A DNA stretch of 64,000 nucleotides from Nostoc sp. FACHB-280 (GTDB taxonomy: Bacteria > Cyanobacteriota > Cyanobacteriia > Cyanobacteriales > Nostocaceae), in the NCBI RefSeq assembly GCF_014697615.1, contig NZ_JACJSD010000028.1, positions 1-64,000 on the forward strand. The letters are read 5' to 3'. The notes under the pieces are model-generated. The model made no database searches. It was not told the DNA's origin and saw only the letters and a list, made by a program, of their open reading frames with translations. Position numbers and translations under genes: made by a program. Positions 1 to 8,900 of this stretch are shown piece after piece. Each line of letters opens with the position of its first letter. Position 1 is the stretch's first letter.

Positions 1-178
1 GGCTGTGCTTATAAAACGCCCGTCAAAACTGCTAAAACCCAATCATGAACTTTTTTTTCTCAAACCCAGATTCCACAATACTTTCAGCCTATCTTGCCCC
101 TAGTGACAGCTTCGCTATATCTACGCCTGGTAGTTAAAATTTATGACTATACGGACAGCGTTCCGTGTGACTTTAAAA

Positions 179-1129
179 CTATGTATTTGTATTTTCTTGA
201 CTTACTTGACTTAATTGTTGCCCAAACTCAGATATTGAACCTGTAGTTACGGCTTTTTCTAACAATTGATTCAATAACTCAATGTCATATAATTCATTTA
301 GTTTTTCTACTAATTCAGTAGGAACATCTTTAAATCGAATTGTTAGGATTTGAGCAATATATTTCTGGGTAGCTTTTGCTATACCTATGCGTTCTATGCT
401 TGTCATGTATGTCATTTGCTGTTCAGCCTCAAAACGCTCTAATTCGGCTTGAAAATTTAAGTCTAACTCCGGTGGTAGAGTCATTAATCTATCTAGCAAC
501 CGGAAGATTTGCTGGATTTTATCTCTACTATAGCCTAACTCATACATTCGTTTAATTAAGCTCAACTTCCATTGCAATCGGCCTGCTAAATCTTGAGTTG
601 TGGCTTGTGTCCGCAGGTGCGCCATCACCAGTACAGCAAAAGGACTATCACTTTGTTCTAATTCTGACCAACGAGATTCATAGTCCAGTAGCTTGACAAT
701 GGGAAACTGAAGACTTAAACGACATCCCCAACGACCATAACTATATTCTTGTGGTCGCCAGTTGGCTTGATTATCCCCCAGAATTGCCAAGCTAACCACT
801 TCTTGGTTATAACGGTCAAAGATTCTGTAGTGATACGAAAACATCCTTTTAGGAAAGTTTGTATCTACTTGACTTTGGATTTCCAGGTGAATAAGCAACC
901 AAGTTTCCTTTCCATCTTTTAGCCAAACTTTGATTAGCTTATCGACGAATTGTTTACCAATTTCAGATTCTTTTATCAATTGTTGCAATTCTTGATCGAG
1001 AAAATCATAGCCTCGTTCCCAATCAATTTCCGCTTGAATCTCTGGAAAGAAAAATGCAAGAAACGCTTCAAAATATTTTTCTACACCTTCTTTCCAAGCA
1101 CCATCATAATCAGCTCGTACTTCACTCAT
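179..1129 (-). CDS. Rpn-family PD-(D/E)XK nuclease / transposase-like protein
   Basis: 316-residue protein of the type annotated in cyanobacteria as Rpn family recombination-promoting nuclease or putative transposase. The N-terminal half shows the expected nuclease core: D63 in VDKLIKV and the ExQ pair E83/Q85 in HLEIQ, followed by the usual SYHYRIFDRY segment. The C-terminal part is helical and charged, as in the cyanobacterial branch of the family. Such proteins are stand-alone and usually close to mobile DNA; they are thought to cut DNA, but the role of this branch is not settled. It is divergent from the ParA-like gene pair. Family assignment is fairly secure; the catalytic activity is inferred. 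Confidence 0.75.
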   Translation of the reverse strand: MSEVRADYDGAWKEGVEKYFEAFLAFFFPEIQAEIDWERGYDFLDQELQQLIKESEIGKQFVDKLIKVWLKDGKETWLLIHLEIQSQVDTNFPKRMFSYHYRIFDRYNQEVVSLAILGDNQANWRPQEYSYGRWGCRLSLQFPIVKLLDYESRWSELEQSDSPFAVLVMAHLRTQATTQDLAGRLQWKLSLIKRMYELGYSRDKIQQIFRLLDRLMTLPPELDLNFQAELERFEAEQQMTYMTSIERIGIAKATQKYIAQILTIRFKDVPTELVEKLNELYDIELLNQLLEKAVTTGSISEFGQQLSQVSQENTNT

Positions 1130-1434
1130 AGATTATTTCCAATCAAAATATTATGATCCCCTTTTTGAAAGTCAAGTAACTTTAAACGACATAAAATTTA
1201 TGACTAATTTACATAACAACAAATGTTGGTTTAATGTGGAGTTTTGTTGCTTGGCTTTTTGAGCTAGAGGTTGCATACTCAAAGTAGTTTATTCAAAATA
1301 AATTAGGAAAATTTTATTGAGTCATATATTTGATAATTTTTTATTTCATTAATTTAATTTCTTTTTTTATTTATGAAATTAAAAATTTACATTAATCTAA
1401 TACGACAAAGTTTAGTGACTTTGTAAATAATATT
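1130..1434. other. AT-rich divergent intergenic region
   Basis: About 305 bases between the divergent Rpn-type gene and the ParA-like pair. It is very AT-rich. The only structure I can point to is the inverted repeat just before the ParA-like start, listed separately. I see no RNA gene. Confidence 0.5.
1405..1424 (+). promoter_or_regulatory. Inverted repeat before the ParA-like operon (candidate operator)
   Basis: Perfect 7-bp inverted repeat ACAAAGT / ACTTTGT with a 6-base spacer, ending 10 bases before the ATG at 1435. Its position suggests an operator for autorepression, or a hairpin covering the start, since no Shine-Dalgarno sequence is visible there. Partition operons are commonly autoregulated; the function here is inference. 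Confidence 0.4.
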
Positions 1435-2343
1435 ATGACCAGAAAGAATAAAGAACAACCAGCCATGTCAAACAATACTTCCTCCAATACTAATGGTAAG
1501 CCTCAAAAGCGACTGATAATTATAACAGGTGATAAAGGTGGCGTGGGTAAAAGTACCTTTGCACGAGCAATATTTCAACTTTATATTAATAAACATTTAC
1601 CCTGTGTTGCTTATGAAGCTGACTTAAGGAATCCTCAGATAGAAAGATATTTTCAAAAAGATTACCGCCCTATAATACGTTATATTGATATTTTTCATAG
1701 AGGTGGTGCTGACGATTTATTAATTAATTTAGATGAGAGCGATTGTCCTATTACATTATTAGACTTACCTGCACAATCTGGAGGTTTCTTTGAAAGTTAT
1801 GTCAAAGAGCTTGCATTTTTTGAAGTTCTGAAAACTGAAATTAATTGTCGAGTGACAATGGTTTCAGTCATTAGTAGAGTTCTTGACTCTATAAATGTTT
1901 TAGAAAAACTTCGTGAACTTTGTAAAGACCAAGTAGATTATATTGTAGTCAAAAATCTATTTCATGGTGAAGAAGAAAAGTTTGAGCGATATAATGACTC
2001 TTCCCTACGTCAGAATATGCTTGCGAAAGGTCTAATAGAACTTGTAATGCCAGATTTATTCTACAAATCTTATGACTTTCTTGACCGTCATGCTTTAACC
2101 TTTAATGAAGGTCAGACTCATAAAGAAACAAATATTGTAATTAAGTCAAGAATTAAATCTTGGCTTGCTGAGTTTGAAGCGCAAATTAAGCCAGCATTTA
2201 ATTTATTGGGTTTTGATATACAACCAGATGACTGTTACTACCCAGCAGTTGTAGAAAAGTCTAAAGAGATTAGAGAAAACGAAGAAAAAGAAAAAGCTAA
2301 AAACCAAGATGCAAATTTACCATCTCAAGATATAGCTGCTTAA
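1435..2343 (+). CDS. ParA/MinD-like P-loop ATPase (first of pair)
   Basis: 302-residue SIMIBI-class ATPase. The deviant Walker A motif GDKGGVGKST lies at residues 32-41, with the signature lysine K34 and the P-loop lysine K39. LLDLPAQ further on fits Walker A' / switch positions. The C-terminal tail is charged and probably disordered. Proteins of this class dimerise on ATP and move plasmids or large complexes over the nucleoid or membrane. It lacks an adjacent ParB, so a partition role is not proven. ATG at 1465 is an alternative start; neither start has a clear Shine-Dalgarno. It is followed closely by a second ATPase that aligns with it over most of its length. Confidence 0.8.
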   Translation: MTRKNKEQPAMSNNTSSNTNGKPQKRLIIITGDKGGVGKSTFARAIFQLYINKHLPCVAYEADLRNPQIERYFQKDYRPIIRYIDIFHRGGADDLLINLDESDCPITLLDLPAQSGGFFESYVKELAFFEVLKTEINCRVTMVSVISRVLDSINVLEKLRELCKDQVDYIVVKNLFHGEEEKFERYNDSSLRQNMLAKGLIELVMPDLFYKSYDFLDRHALTFNEGQTHKETNIVIKSRIKSWLAEFEAQIKPAFNLLGFDIQPDDCYYPAVVEKSKEIRENEEKEKAKNQDANLPSQDIAA

Positions 2344-2366
2344 TTGAATAGTTTGCTTGGTTGATT

Positions 2367-3173
2367 ATGTTTAAAAAGCGTTTTGTAATTACATCGGGTG
2401 ATGCTCGTGTGGGTAAGTCCACAGTTTCTAGGCTCTTGCTGGAATTGTACTTTAAAAGTAAATGCAATGCGCGTGTTTTCTACCACGGTTATCGTAACAA
2501 GCTATCGATGTATAAAACAAAAGGTTTTGAAATAAACCATTTGGGATTGTCTAGGGGTGATTCGGATAGATTATTACTGGACTTAGAAATGTTTCCAAAT
2601 ATTGATGTAGTTTTGACAGATATGCCAGGTCAAAACCATCAGGAGTTCAAGTTTTTTGATAAAGATGTTTCACTGATAGGAAATCTTAACCATCTCGGAT
2701 ATCGTGTTACTTTCTTGCACCCGATATCACATCGTAAAGACTGTGTTGAAGATTATCTTCAGGATTTATACAACCATTTTGGTAGTCAAGTTGACTATGT
2801 TGTTATCAAAAATTATTACTTTGGCAAGCAATTTCGATACTATGAAGGTAGTAGATTCCAAGCTGATATTAAAAAATTAAATGGCTTGGAGCTAGTTTTG
2901 GGCGGGTTGCATAACGACTTTTACCAGTTGCTTGAGGATACTGGTTTAGCTTATGCTCAACTTATTGAAACTGACTCCCCTCTTAATACTATTCAGCGTT
3001 CGATAGTATTCAACTGGATGGAGAATTTCAAGAATTCTATTGTTTCTAGTGAGATTACTTCTAATTATTTAGGGCTAAGTAAGAACTGTACAGAGCTAGC
3101 TTCTGTAGGTACAAATCAACAACATCCTTCCAATTTTGAGGTAAATGAAGATATTGAATCTGAAGAATGGTAA
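2367..3173 (+). CDS. ParA-like P-loop ATPase lacking the signature lysine (second of pair)
   Basis: 268-residue paralogue of the preceding protein; shared landmarks include VDYVVIKN and the DMPGQ / DLPAQ switch. The P-loop reads SGDARVGKST: the general GxxxxGKS/T pattern is kept, but the signature lysine is Asp and the two glycines are Ala-Arg. Loss of that lysine normally compromises the ParA sandwich dimer, so this may be a non-switching partner of the first ATPase. A TTG at 2361 extends the frame by two residues; I prefer the ATG at 2367. It lies 23 bases after the first gene and is surely co-transcribed. Confidence 0.75.
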   Translation: MFKKRFVITSGDARVGKSTVSRLLLELYFKSKCNARVFYHGYRNKLSMYKTKGFEINHLGLSRGDSDRLLLDLEMFPNIDVVLTDMPGQNHQEFKFFDKDVSLIGNLNHLGYRVTFLHPISHRKDCVEDYLQDLYNHFGSQVDYVVIKNYYFGKQFRYYEGSRFQADIKKLNGLELVLGGLHNDFYQLLEDTGLAYAQLIETDSPLNTIQRSIVFNWMENFKNSIVSSEITSNYLGLSKNCTELASVGTNQQHPSNFEVNEDIESEEW

Positions 3174-3228
3174 GTATGAGCTTTACCAAATTGACAGTGA
3201 GGTTTTAAATTAACTGTTTAAACAACCT

Positions 3229-3849
3229 ATGACCAATATTGCAAAAGTTGTTGAAAAAGTAATTGCAGAATATTCTGAAGAAAAGAAAGCAGAGGTCACT
3301 GATTGGATACTTAAATTGGGTGTTCGACCTGATGACCCCTTGTTTAATCTATATGCGGAACTAGGTACAACCCAATTTGCGTTGCAGCAGCTACCTGGTA
3401 GGCTTGACTCGCTTGTGGTGGGTTGGACTGACATGGTGGACGATAAGTTAAATAGTGCTTCTAAGGTGGCAATACAGCAACAAAAAAGTGCGATCGCCCA
3501 AGCCGCTAATGATTTAATTAAGATGACTAAGCAAGCTGGTGGGGCATTGCCTCTGTTGGGTGTAAGTAATTGGCGATTGGCACAAGTAGCGGGAGTGTTG
3601 GGTTTTGTACTGGCTTTGGGAGCTACAATTGGTGTTTTTACATACAAAACTATTGCTGAAAGTGTAACTTTTCAGCAGGCGGTTTCTGGAACTGCTATTT
3701 TACAACCCGAAGATAAAAAGCTTCTGGATTGGGCAAAATCTAATGAAGGTAAGGTAGCACGTAGTATTTATGTTAGAAACGCTGCCATCATTAAAACTTG
3801 CCGTCAGCAGAAGAAGTATTCAGGTGGCTGCATAATTGCAGTTGATTAA
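3229..3849 (+). CDS. Single-TM plasmid-type protein (resembles DUF6753)
   Basis: 206-residue protein. Residues 1-110 are helical and charged, with a GTTQFALQQLPGRLDSLV stretch. One strong membrane segment lies at about residues 122-142 (VAGVLGFVLALGATIGVFTY), followed by about 60 residues with two cysteines. I recall similar proteins (DUF6753) next to conjugation or partition genes on cyanobacterial plasmids, but I cannot confirm the family here. It follows the two ATPases with a 55-base gap, so it may be their membrane partner or anchor. The function is unknown. Confidence 0.6.
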   Translation: MTNIAKVVEKVIAEYSEEKKAEVTDWILKLGVRPDDPLFNLYAELGTTQFALQQLPGRLDSLVVGWTDMVDDKLNSASKVAIQQQKSAIAQAANDLIKMTKQAGGALPLLGVSNWRLAQVAGVLGFVLALGATIGVFTYKTIAESVTFQQAVSGTAILQPEDKKLLDWAKSNEGKVARSIYVRNAAIIKTCRQQKKYSGGCIIAVD

Positions 3850-3853
3850 TTTT

Positions 3854-4642
3854 CTAGGCAACCCAGCCTTTGTATCCCTTATTACTCGTTTTAGCTGTAT
3901 CCTTTTGACTATTTTGGTTGGTTTTGACTCTTGTGTGGGTTTCTTGAGTAACTTCTTCTTCGATTTTCATGTCTGCAAAGCTGAGGATTCCCAGGCGGAT
4001 AGCTTCGCGGATAGCGTTTAATCTATCTTTGACTCCTAGCTTGATAAATGAATTATGTAAATATGACCTGACTGTACCTTCGGAAACATACATGACATTA
4101 GCAATTTCATTATTTTTCATGCCTCCAGCCGCTAATTTGAGAACTGTAATTTCTTTATTAGAGAAATCGCTTAAAAAGTCTATTGCATTTCTCTTGGCTG
4201 TGTCATTTGACCTAAGATTATCAATCAGAATGCGATTAATAGTTGGATCAATCCATGATTCGTTATTGTATGCAGCCATTACTGCTTCAATGAATCTTTC
4301 TCCTACTTCTTCTCTGGCGTTATTTTTACAGTAGTAGCAGTCTGCGCCATTACTAATTGCTGCGTTAATGGTATCTCGACTGCTATTTGCAGTCATAACC
4401 ACTATTTTAATTGACGTGTGTTTGCATTTAATCAAACTTATGACATCAGTGCCATTAATATCAGGTAAATCAATATTTATAACTACGATATCTGGCTTTT
4501 GTTGGTCAACAATTTCTATTCCTTCTTTTCCGGATTTTGCAAGGCCACATACCTGGATTTTACCAGTTTCAGATAATATCGCCGCCGCGCCAACCCTAGA
4601 GATGTTCTCATTTTCAATGATGACAACATTAATAGGTTTCAT
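3854..4642 (-). CDS. NarL/FixJ-type response regulator with degenerate receiver
   Basis: 262 residues: receiver domain at 1-125 and LuxR-type helix-turn-helix at about 168-225 (FSNKEITVLKLAAGG, NNEIANVMYVSEGTVRSYL). The receiver keeps the conserved Thr (VVMTAN) and Lys (YYCKNNA), but the phospho-acceptor is Asn: VINIDLPD, N56, codon AAT at 4475-4477. The acidic pair at its N-terminus is reduced to E10-N11. It is therefore probably controlled without Asp phosphorylation, or constitutive. The C-terminal tail of about 37 residues is basic. No histidine kinase is adjacent. The gene is convergent with the one-TM protein, with only 4 bases between the stops, and may regulate the surrounding element. 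Confidence 0.85.
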   Translation of the reverse strand: MKPINVVIIENENISRVGAAAILSETGKIQVCGLAKSGKEGIEIVDQQKPDIVVINIDLPDINGTDVISLIKCKHTSIKIVVMTANSSRDTINAAISNGADCYYCKNNAREEVGERFIEAVMAAYNNESWIDPTINRILIDNLRSNDTAKRNAIDFLSDFSNKEITVLKLAAGGMKNNEIANVMYVSEGTVRSYLHNSFIKLGVKDRLNAIREAIRLGILSFADMKIEEEVTQETHTRVKTNQNSQKDTAKTSNKGYKGWVA

Positions 4643-4898
4643 ATTACATACTGTTTGGTTTAGTATTGTCCCTGATAATAATACTTATAGCACTTACTTT
4701 TTACTGTTTCTTAATCTTTACAGTTACTATAAATTAATCAGCTTATTTAAAAACTTTATTTTTAATTTTAAAAAATTTACAAAGTGATTGGATGGTTTGT
4801 GTAGTTTTCATTAAGCAATCTATTTACTAGGCAATTTTATTGATCGGTTTTAGTTTTAATAGTATTTATCAAGTTTAGGGAGTAATAAACGAGTTTTT

Positions 4899-5144
4899 AT
4901 GAATTTAAATCAACTTTTAGGATGGATAGAAAATATTGTTGTTTGGTCTTTAATAGGAATGCTATGTTTGGTCGGGTTAGGTAGATTACCTGTTAACCCG
5001 ACAAGTTTGTTTGACTTTACTGCGTCTTTTTACTATTTTTCTGTTGCGGTTGTTATTTGCCCCAAAACTCCCTTGAGCTTTAATAACAAGCTAATTTTGG
5101 GGTTTATAGCTTTTTCGTATGGTGTGTGCTTTGGGTTAATTTAA
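4899..5144 (+). CDS. Small two- or three-TM membrane protein
   Basis: 81 residues, almost entirely hydrophobic: segments at about 10-28, 44-56 and 63-80. I do not recognise a family. It ends exactly one base before the stop codon of the convergent gene at 5145. Small membrane proteins of this kind occur beside mobilisation genes, but nothing more can be said. Confidence 0.45.
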   Translation: MNLNQLLGWIENIVVWSLIGMLCLVGLGRLPVNPTSLFDFTASFYYFSVAVVICPKTPLSFNNKLILGFIAFSYGVCFGLI

Positions 5145-5915
5145 TTAATCTATCTCTTTAACAGCATCCTGGCTTTTGAATTCTTGTTGGTTCTGTTCGC
5201 AGCGTGCTTGTTGCTCATCGAACAGAGCCTTAAAACGTTCAAATTCATTATGGGTAAGGTTATTGATGATGATAGAGTAATTCTCTGAGCTATTATTACG
5301 AGATGCTAGAAGTGCTTCTTGACTTGCTTCTGAATCAGGCGAATTTCTATCAAGGCTAAGAATTTGTGAATCTTCTTCTGATTTTAGACTTGCAGTATAT
5401 GCCTCACTTTTATAAATGATACTTTCTGTCTCTTTGTCTGGTTTTCCAAATATATTTAAGCGGTCTAGAATTACAGGAATAACAAATTGTTGAATTTGTA
5501 AATTAGCGATAATAGATTGTACTTTATCGTGTTGACCATCTTCTATTAGATTGTCATTATTGTCGTCATTTTTATTTGTAAAGTTTTTTAGAACGTCTGG
5601 TTCAATTGTATTGTCTTTAGACTGGCTTACTTCGGGTTGTAAAGATGACTCTGGACTAACTGGATTAACAAAATTGATAGGTTCAATTTCTGTGGAGCTT
5701 AACTTTACTTCCTCTTGTGCTATTTCACTGATTCTATTCATTTCTGAATTTAACTTTAACACAGCCTCTTGTCGTTCCTCAGCAGTTGGAGGATTTTTTG
5801 CATATTCTTCAAATTTCTCATCAGGTATATTAAGCTGTGCGATTAATTCTCTGAGGAGACAAGCTTGCATTGCTGGAGTTAAAGCTTCTACTGGAAACTC
5901 GATTAGTTCTTTCAT
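5145..5915 (-). CDS. Hypothetical acidic, low-complexity protein downstream of the giant gene
   Basis: 256 residues, no recognised domain. The first 60 residues look folded and helical (LTPAMQACLLRELIAQL). The middle is rich in Ser, Glu, Asn and Asp and is probably disordered. A helical C-terminus ends in a Gln/Glu-rich segment. Its ATG lies 7 bases after the stop of the 2584-residue protein, so the two are co-transcribed and translationally close. It may be an accessory subunit of the giant protein. Confidence 0.6.
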   Translation of the reverse strand: MKELIEFPVEALTPAMQACLLRELIAQLNIPDEKFEEYAKNPPTAEERQEAVLKLNSEMNRISEIAQEEVKLSSTEIEPINFVNPVSPESSLQPEVSQSKDNTIEPDVLKNFTNKNDDNNDNLIEDGQHDKVQSIIANLQIQQFVIPVILDRLNIFGKPDKETESIIYKSEAYTASLKSEEDSQILSLDRNSPDSEASQEALLASRNNSSENYSIIINNLTHNEFERFKALFDEQQARCEQNQQEFKSQDAVKEID

Positions 5916-5922
5916 AGTAAGA

Positions 5923-8900
5923 TTACCTTTCTACTAAATCTTTTTTGATATCTTTGAGTGCATTATTGATACGATCGCTCATAACTTGAAAATCTTGTAA
6001 TGTTTCATCACTAATGTTACTGACTTGAGTTTTTCCTTGTTTGACATATAACAAGATATTATCCTTTTTATCTTTAACTAGATAAGTTTGGTTTTGAGTT
6101 TGAGTAGCAATCTGATATTTTTCTGTTTGAACTGTCATAATGCCATTAATATCTTCTTGCCCAATTGTCTTAACTACACGTTGAGCAAGACTGGTCATCT
6201 CATTAACTTTTTCTAATTCTTTAATGTCTTGTTCCATTGCCTTAAAAGCATTCTCAAGACTAATATTTTCTTGAATGTATAAATTAGTTACCTCCTGAAT
6301 TCTATTGAGATATGTATCTGATTTACCGAGTTTTTCAGCTGCTATATACCAGTCTTGGAGATTTTGCACTGTATTAGCTTTCATCCGCTCGATAATACTA
6401 TCCATCGCTCCAACCTGCTGCATTTTGGGTTGAGTAGGTGATGCGAGTGCTTGGTCAATATTTGGTTGTTGGCTTTGTTGTGATGAAAAAATGCTCTTGT
6501 CTTTAGCAATCAACGAATTATGTGATACTTGTGTATTGGTAGAAATAATATCGCTACTAACTTTGGTGTTTTCTACAGGATTAAATACTGCGTATCCTTG
6601 GGAAGTTTGTTCTACTTTGTACCCTTTTTCTTGAAGATAATTTTGAACTAATTGGTCAGTTCCTTGTGCATTTCCGACTAGAAAAGAGCTTTTCACTGCT
6701 ATTGCCTTATCAAGTAAGGGTTTATAGTGATTTTCAAATGTTTGGGCAATTTGCTCGCTTGTTACTCCGCGCCACGGGCCAGATCCGGACACCATTATGG
6801 TGTCTTCTTTTGAGTAATTTCCTGTGTTGGCGCGTTCTTCCCATGCTTGCTCGTAATTTCGTGTGCTTGAAGGTGTACCGGGGGGTGCAGCTGATTTACC
6901 AATAAACTGGGTAGCTAATTGGGCCATCGCAATGTCTTTTTTCATGTGTTCAGCGACGGCGGCGTTTATAGGTTCGAGTTGGGAGAGTGGATTTGTGGGC
7001 CGCAGAGCAGTCTGTTGGGACTTGTCGTGCTGGGTTTGTACTGTAGTTTGTTGTGTTTTTGCAACTACATATATGTACGCTTCGCTAAGGGCTTGAATAA
7101 ATGCAGATTCTTTACCCTTACCCTGCCACTGTTTATCCTGAGCATTAGTAATGCTTGTACAGTTCTCTAACCAATCGGCTCCCCCGCGTTTGGCGATCGC
7201 CTCAGTCAGCCGGGGGTGTTGTTCGAGTTTAGCCTGAAGCACTTCTACCATTAGCTGGTATTCATCAACTGATGGATGCAACTGCTTTTGGTGATTAAAT
7301 GCGTGTTCGGCGGATGCGTATGCTACCCCTTGAGGTTTTTGGACATGGGTTTCTACTCCATACTGCCCGGCGGGGGCTTCTGGATTATTTTTGACTGAAA
7401 CTTGGTAATCGTTTTGCAGCTTGCCTTGTTCTCTGGCGAGTGCAGTGGCAAGGCTGAGTGCTACTCCCAGCCCATCTTTAGAGTCTGGGCTGATATTTAC
7501 TGGTGTTGCAGGTTGTTTTTGGATGGTTGGGAACGGAACAATTTTGCCATTGACATAATCTCCTAGTGGCTCCATGAATAAGCCATATACCTGACTCTTA
7601 CTCGCTTGAGTTTGGGTAAGTTCTTTTGGTGAATGCTTCTCCCATCTCGCCCAGGCTTGCTGGTAACTTGGGTCTTGAATCATTTGGGTGGTAATTTTGT
7701 ACTGCTTACCTACCCGAAAAGCAACTTGCTCGCCGTTTTTACCTTGGGCGATCGCAATATCTCCCTCATTGATACCATAAGTTTTTTGGTAGTCTACACC
7801 TCTGGTAGTGTGTATCCTACCGTGTCCGCGCATAGCATCGATGGTTGTGTTAACTGGTACTGTGGCAGCTTTGCCGTGCAGATGCAGCGAATAAACCATT
7901 GGAACTGGTTTTCCAGATATAGTCGCGTTGTCTGGAATCTGAGGATTAGCAGCGCGTGCCGCAGTGGAATTGCCGATGGCGATAATTTCTTCGACAGTTG
8001 GTTGGTTTGAAGGGTGTGAGGGTATGTTTTGGGCGACTTCTCTGAGGCTGGTATAACTGCGCTCTACTTTAATTTCTCCCCCTGGTGTCCACTCGTTAGC
8101 TTTAATGGTGAGGTCGTTGTTGCTTTGGACTACTGCACGAGGAGGTTGGTTTGAAGCGAGGAAGTTCTCAAATTTTTGGCGAACGCTGTTTTCTCTGCCC
8201 AGGTCATTTTTAATTGACCAGATGTTGATAGACCATCTGCCAGCCTCAGTATTCAGTGCAGCGTGTTCGTTCTTGCAGTTAAAGCGAGTTACTGTACCTG
8301 ACTCAAGTTTAAACTCTTGGTATGGTGCGTCCTGATTCTCCTCCCTAGTCCATGCCATTCGTTCCTTAGCAGCACGATAGCCCCAGTCAGAATTTCCGAT
8401 ATTAATGCTGCGGGCTTCCGTCGCGGCGTAGGAGTCATCGCAGTGGTAGTTGATGCCAGCGCCGGGGTTCTCGGAATAAGTTACCAGCACAATATCAGCG
8501 TCAGGATATACTTGTTTGACAAGTTTCATCAAAGAGTCGTCCTGTATCCCTGGCTTGAAGTCTTTATCCTTCAAATCCCATTTTGCACCGACCCAGGCAA
8601 CTTGTCTCAGTGGTGCATAGTTGGATTTGTCATTTTCCAGTATAGGTTTGAGGTGGGTTTCAAGATGCGATCGCAGCTGTTCTACTTTTTCCTCGCTTAC
8701 CTTACCCAATATTTCGATAGCTTTAGTTGGATCGGCTTGACGCGAGTTGGGTAGTAATATTGGTTGATTCTTAGCTCCTGATTGTGTATTTTTTACTAGT
8801 TGTATCTCAACCGTGTTTTGATAGACTTGTGAAATTCCTGCAACTGTGGCGTTAGTATTCAATTGAATATTAGTTGTATTCTTTTCTGATAAAGCTTTAG

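Noticed and set aside
3210-3647. 145-codon minus-strand frame
   Set aside because: Fully opposite the one-TM plasmid-type gene; repetitive Ser/Ala/Cys content and no start signal.
3990-4020. Dispersed-repeat-like GGATAGC/CGGATAGCG words
   Set aside because: They encode the normal end of the LuxR HTH (AIREAIRLGI) and need no repeat explanation.
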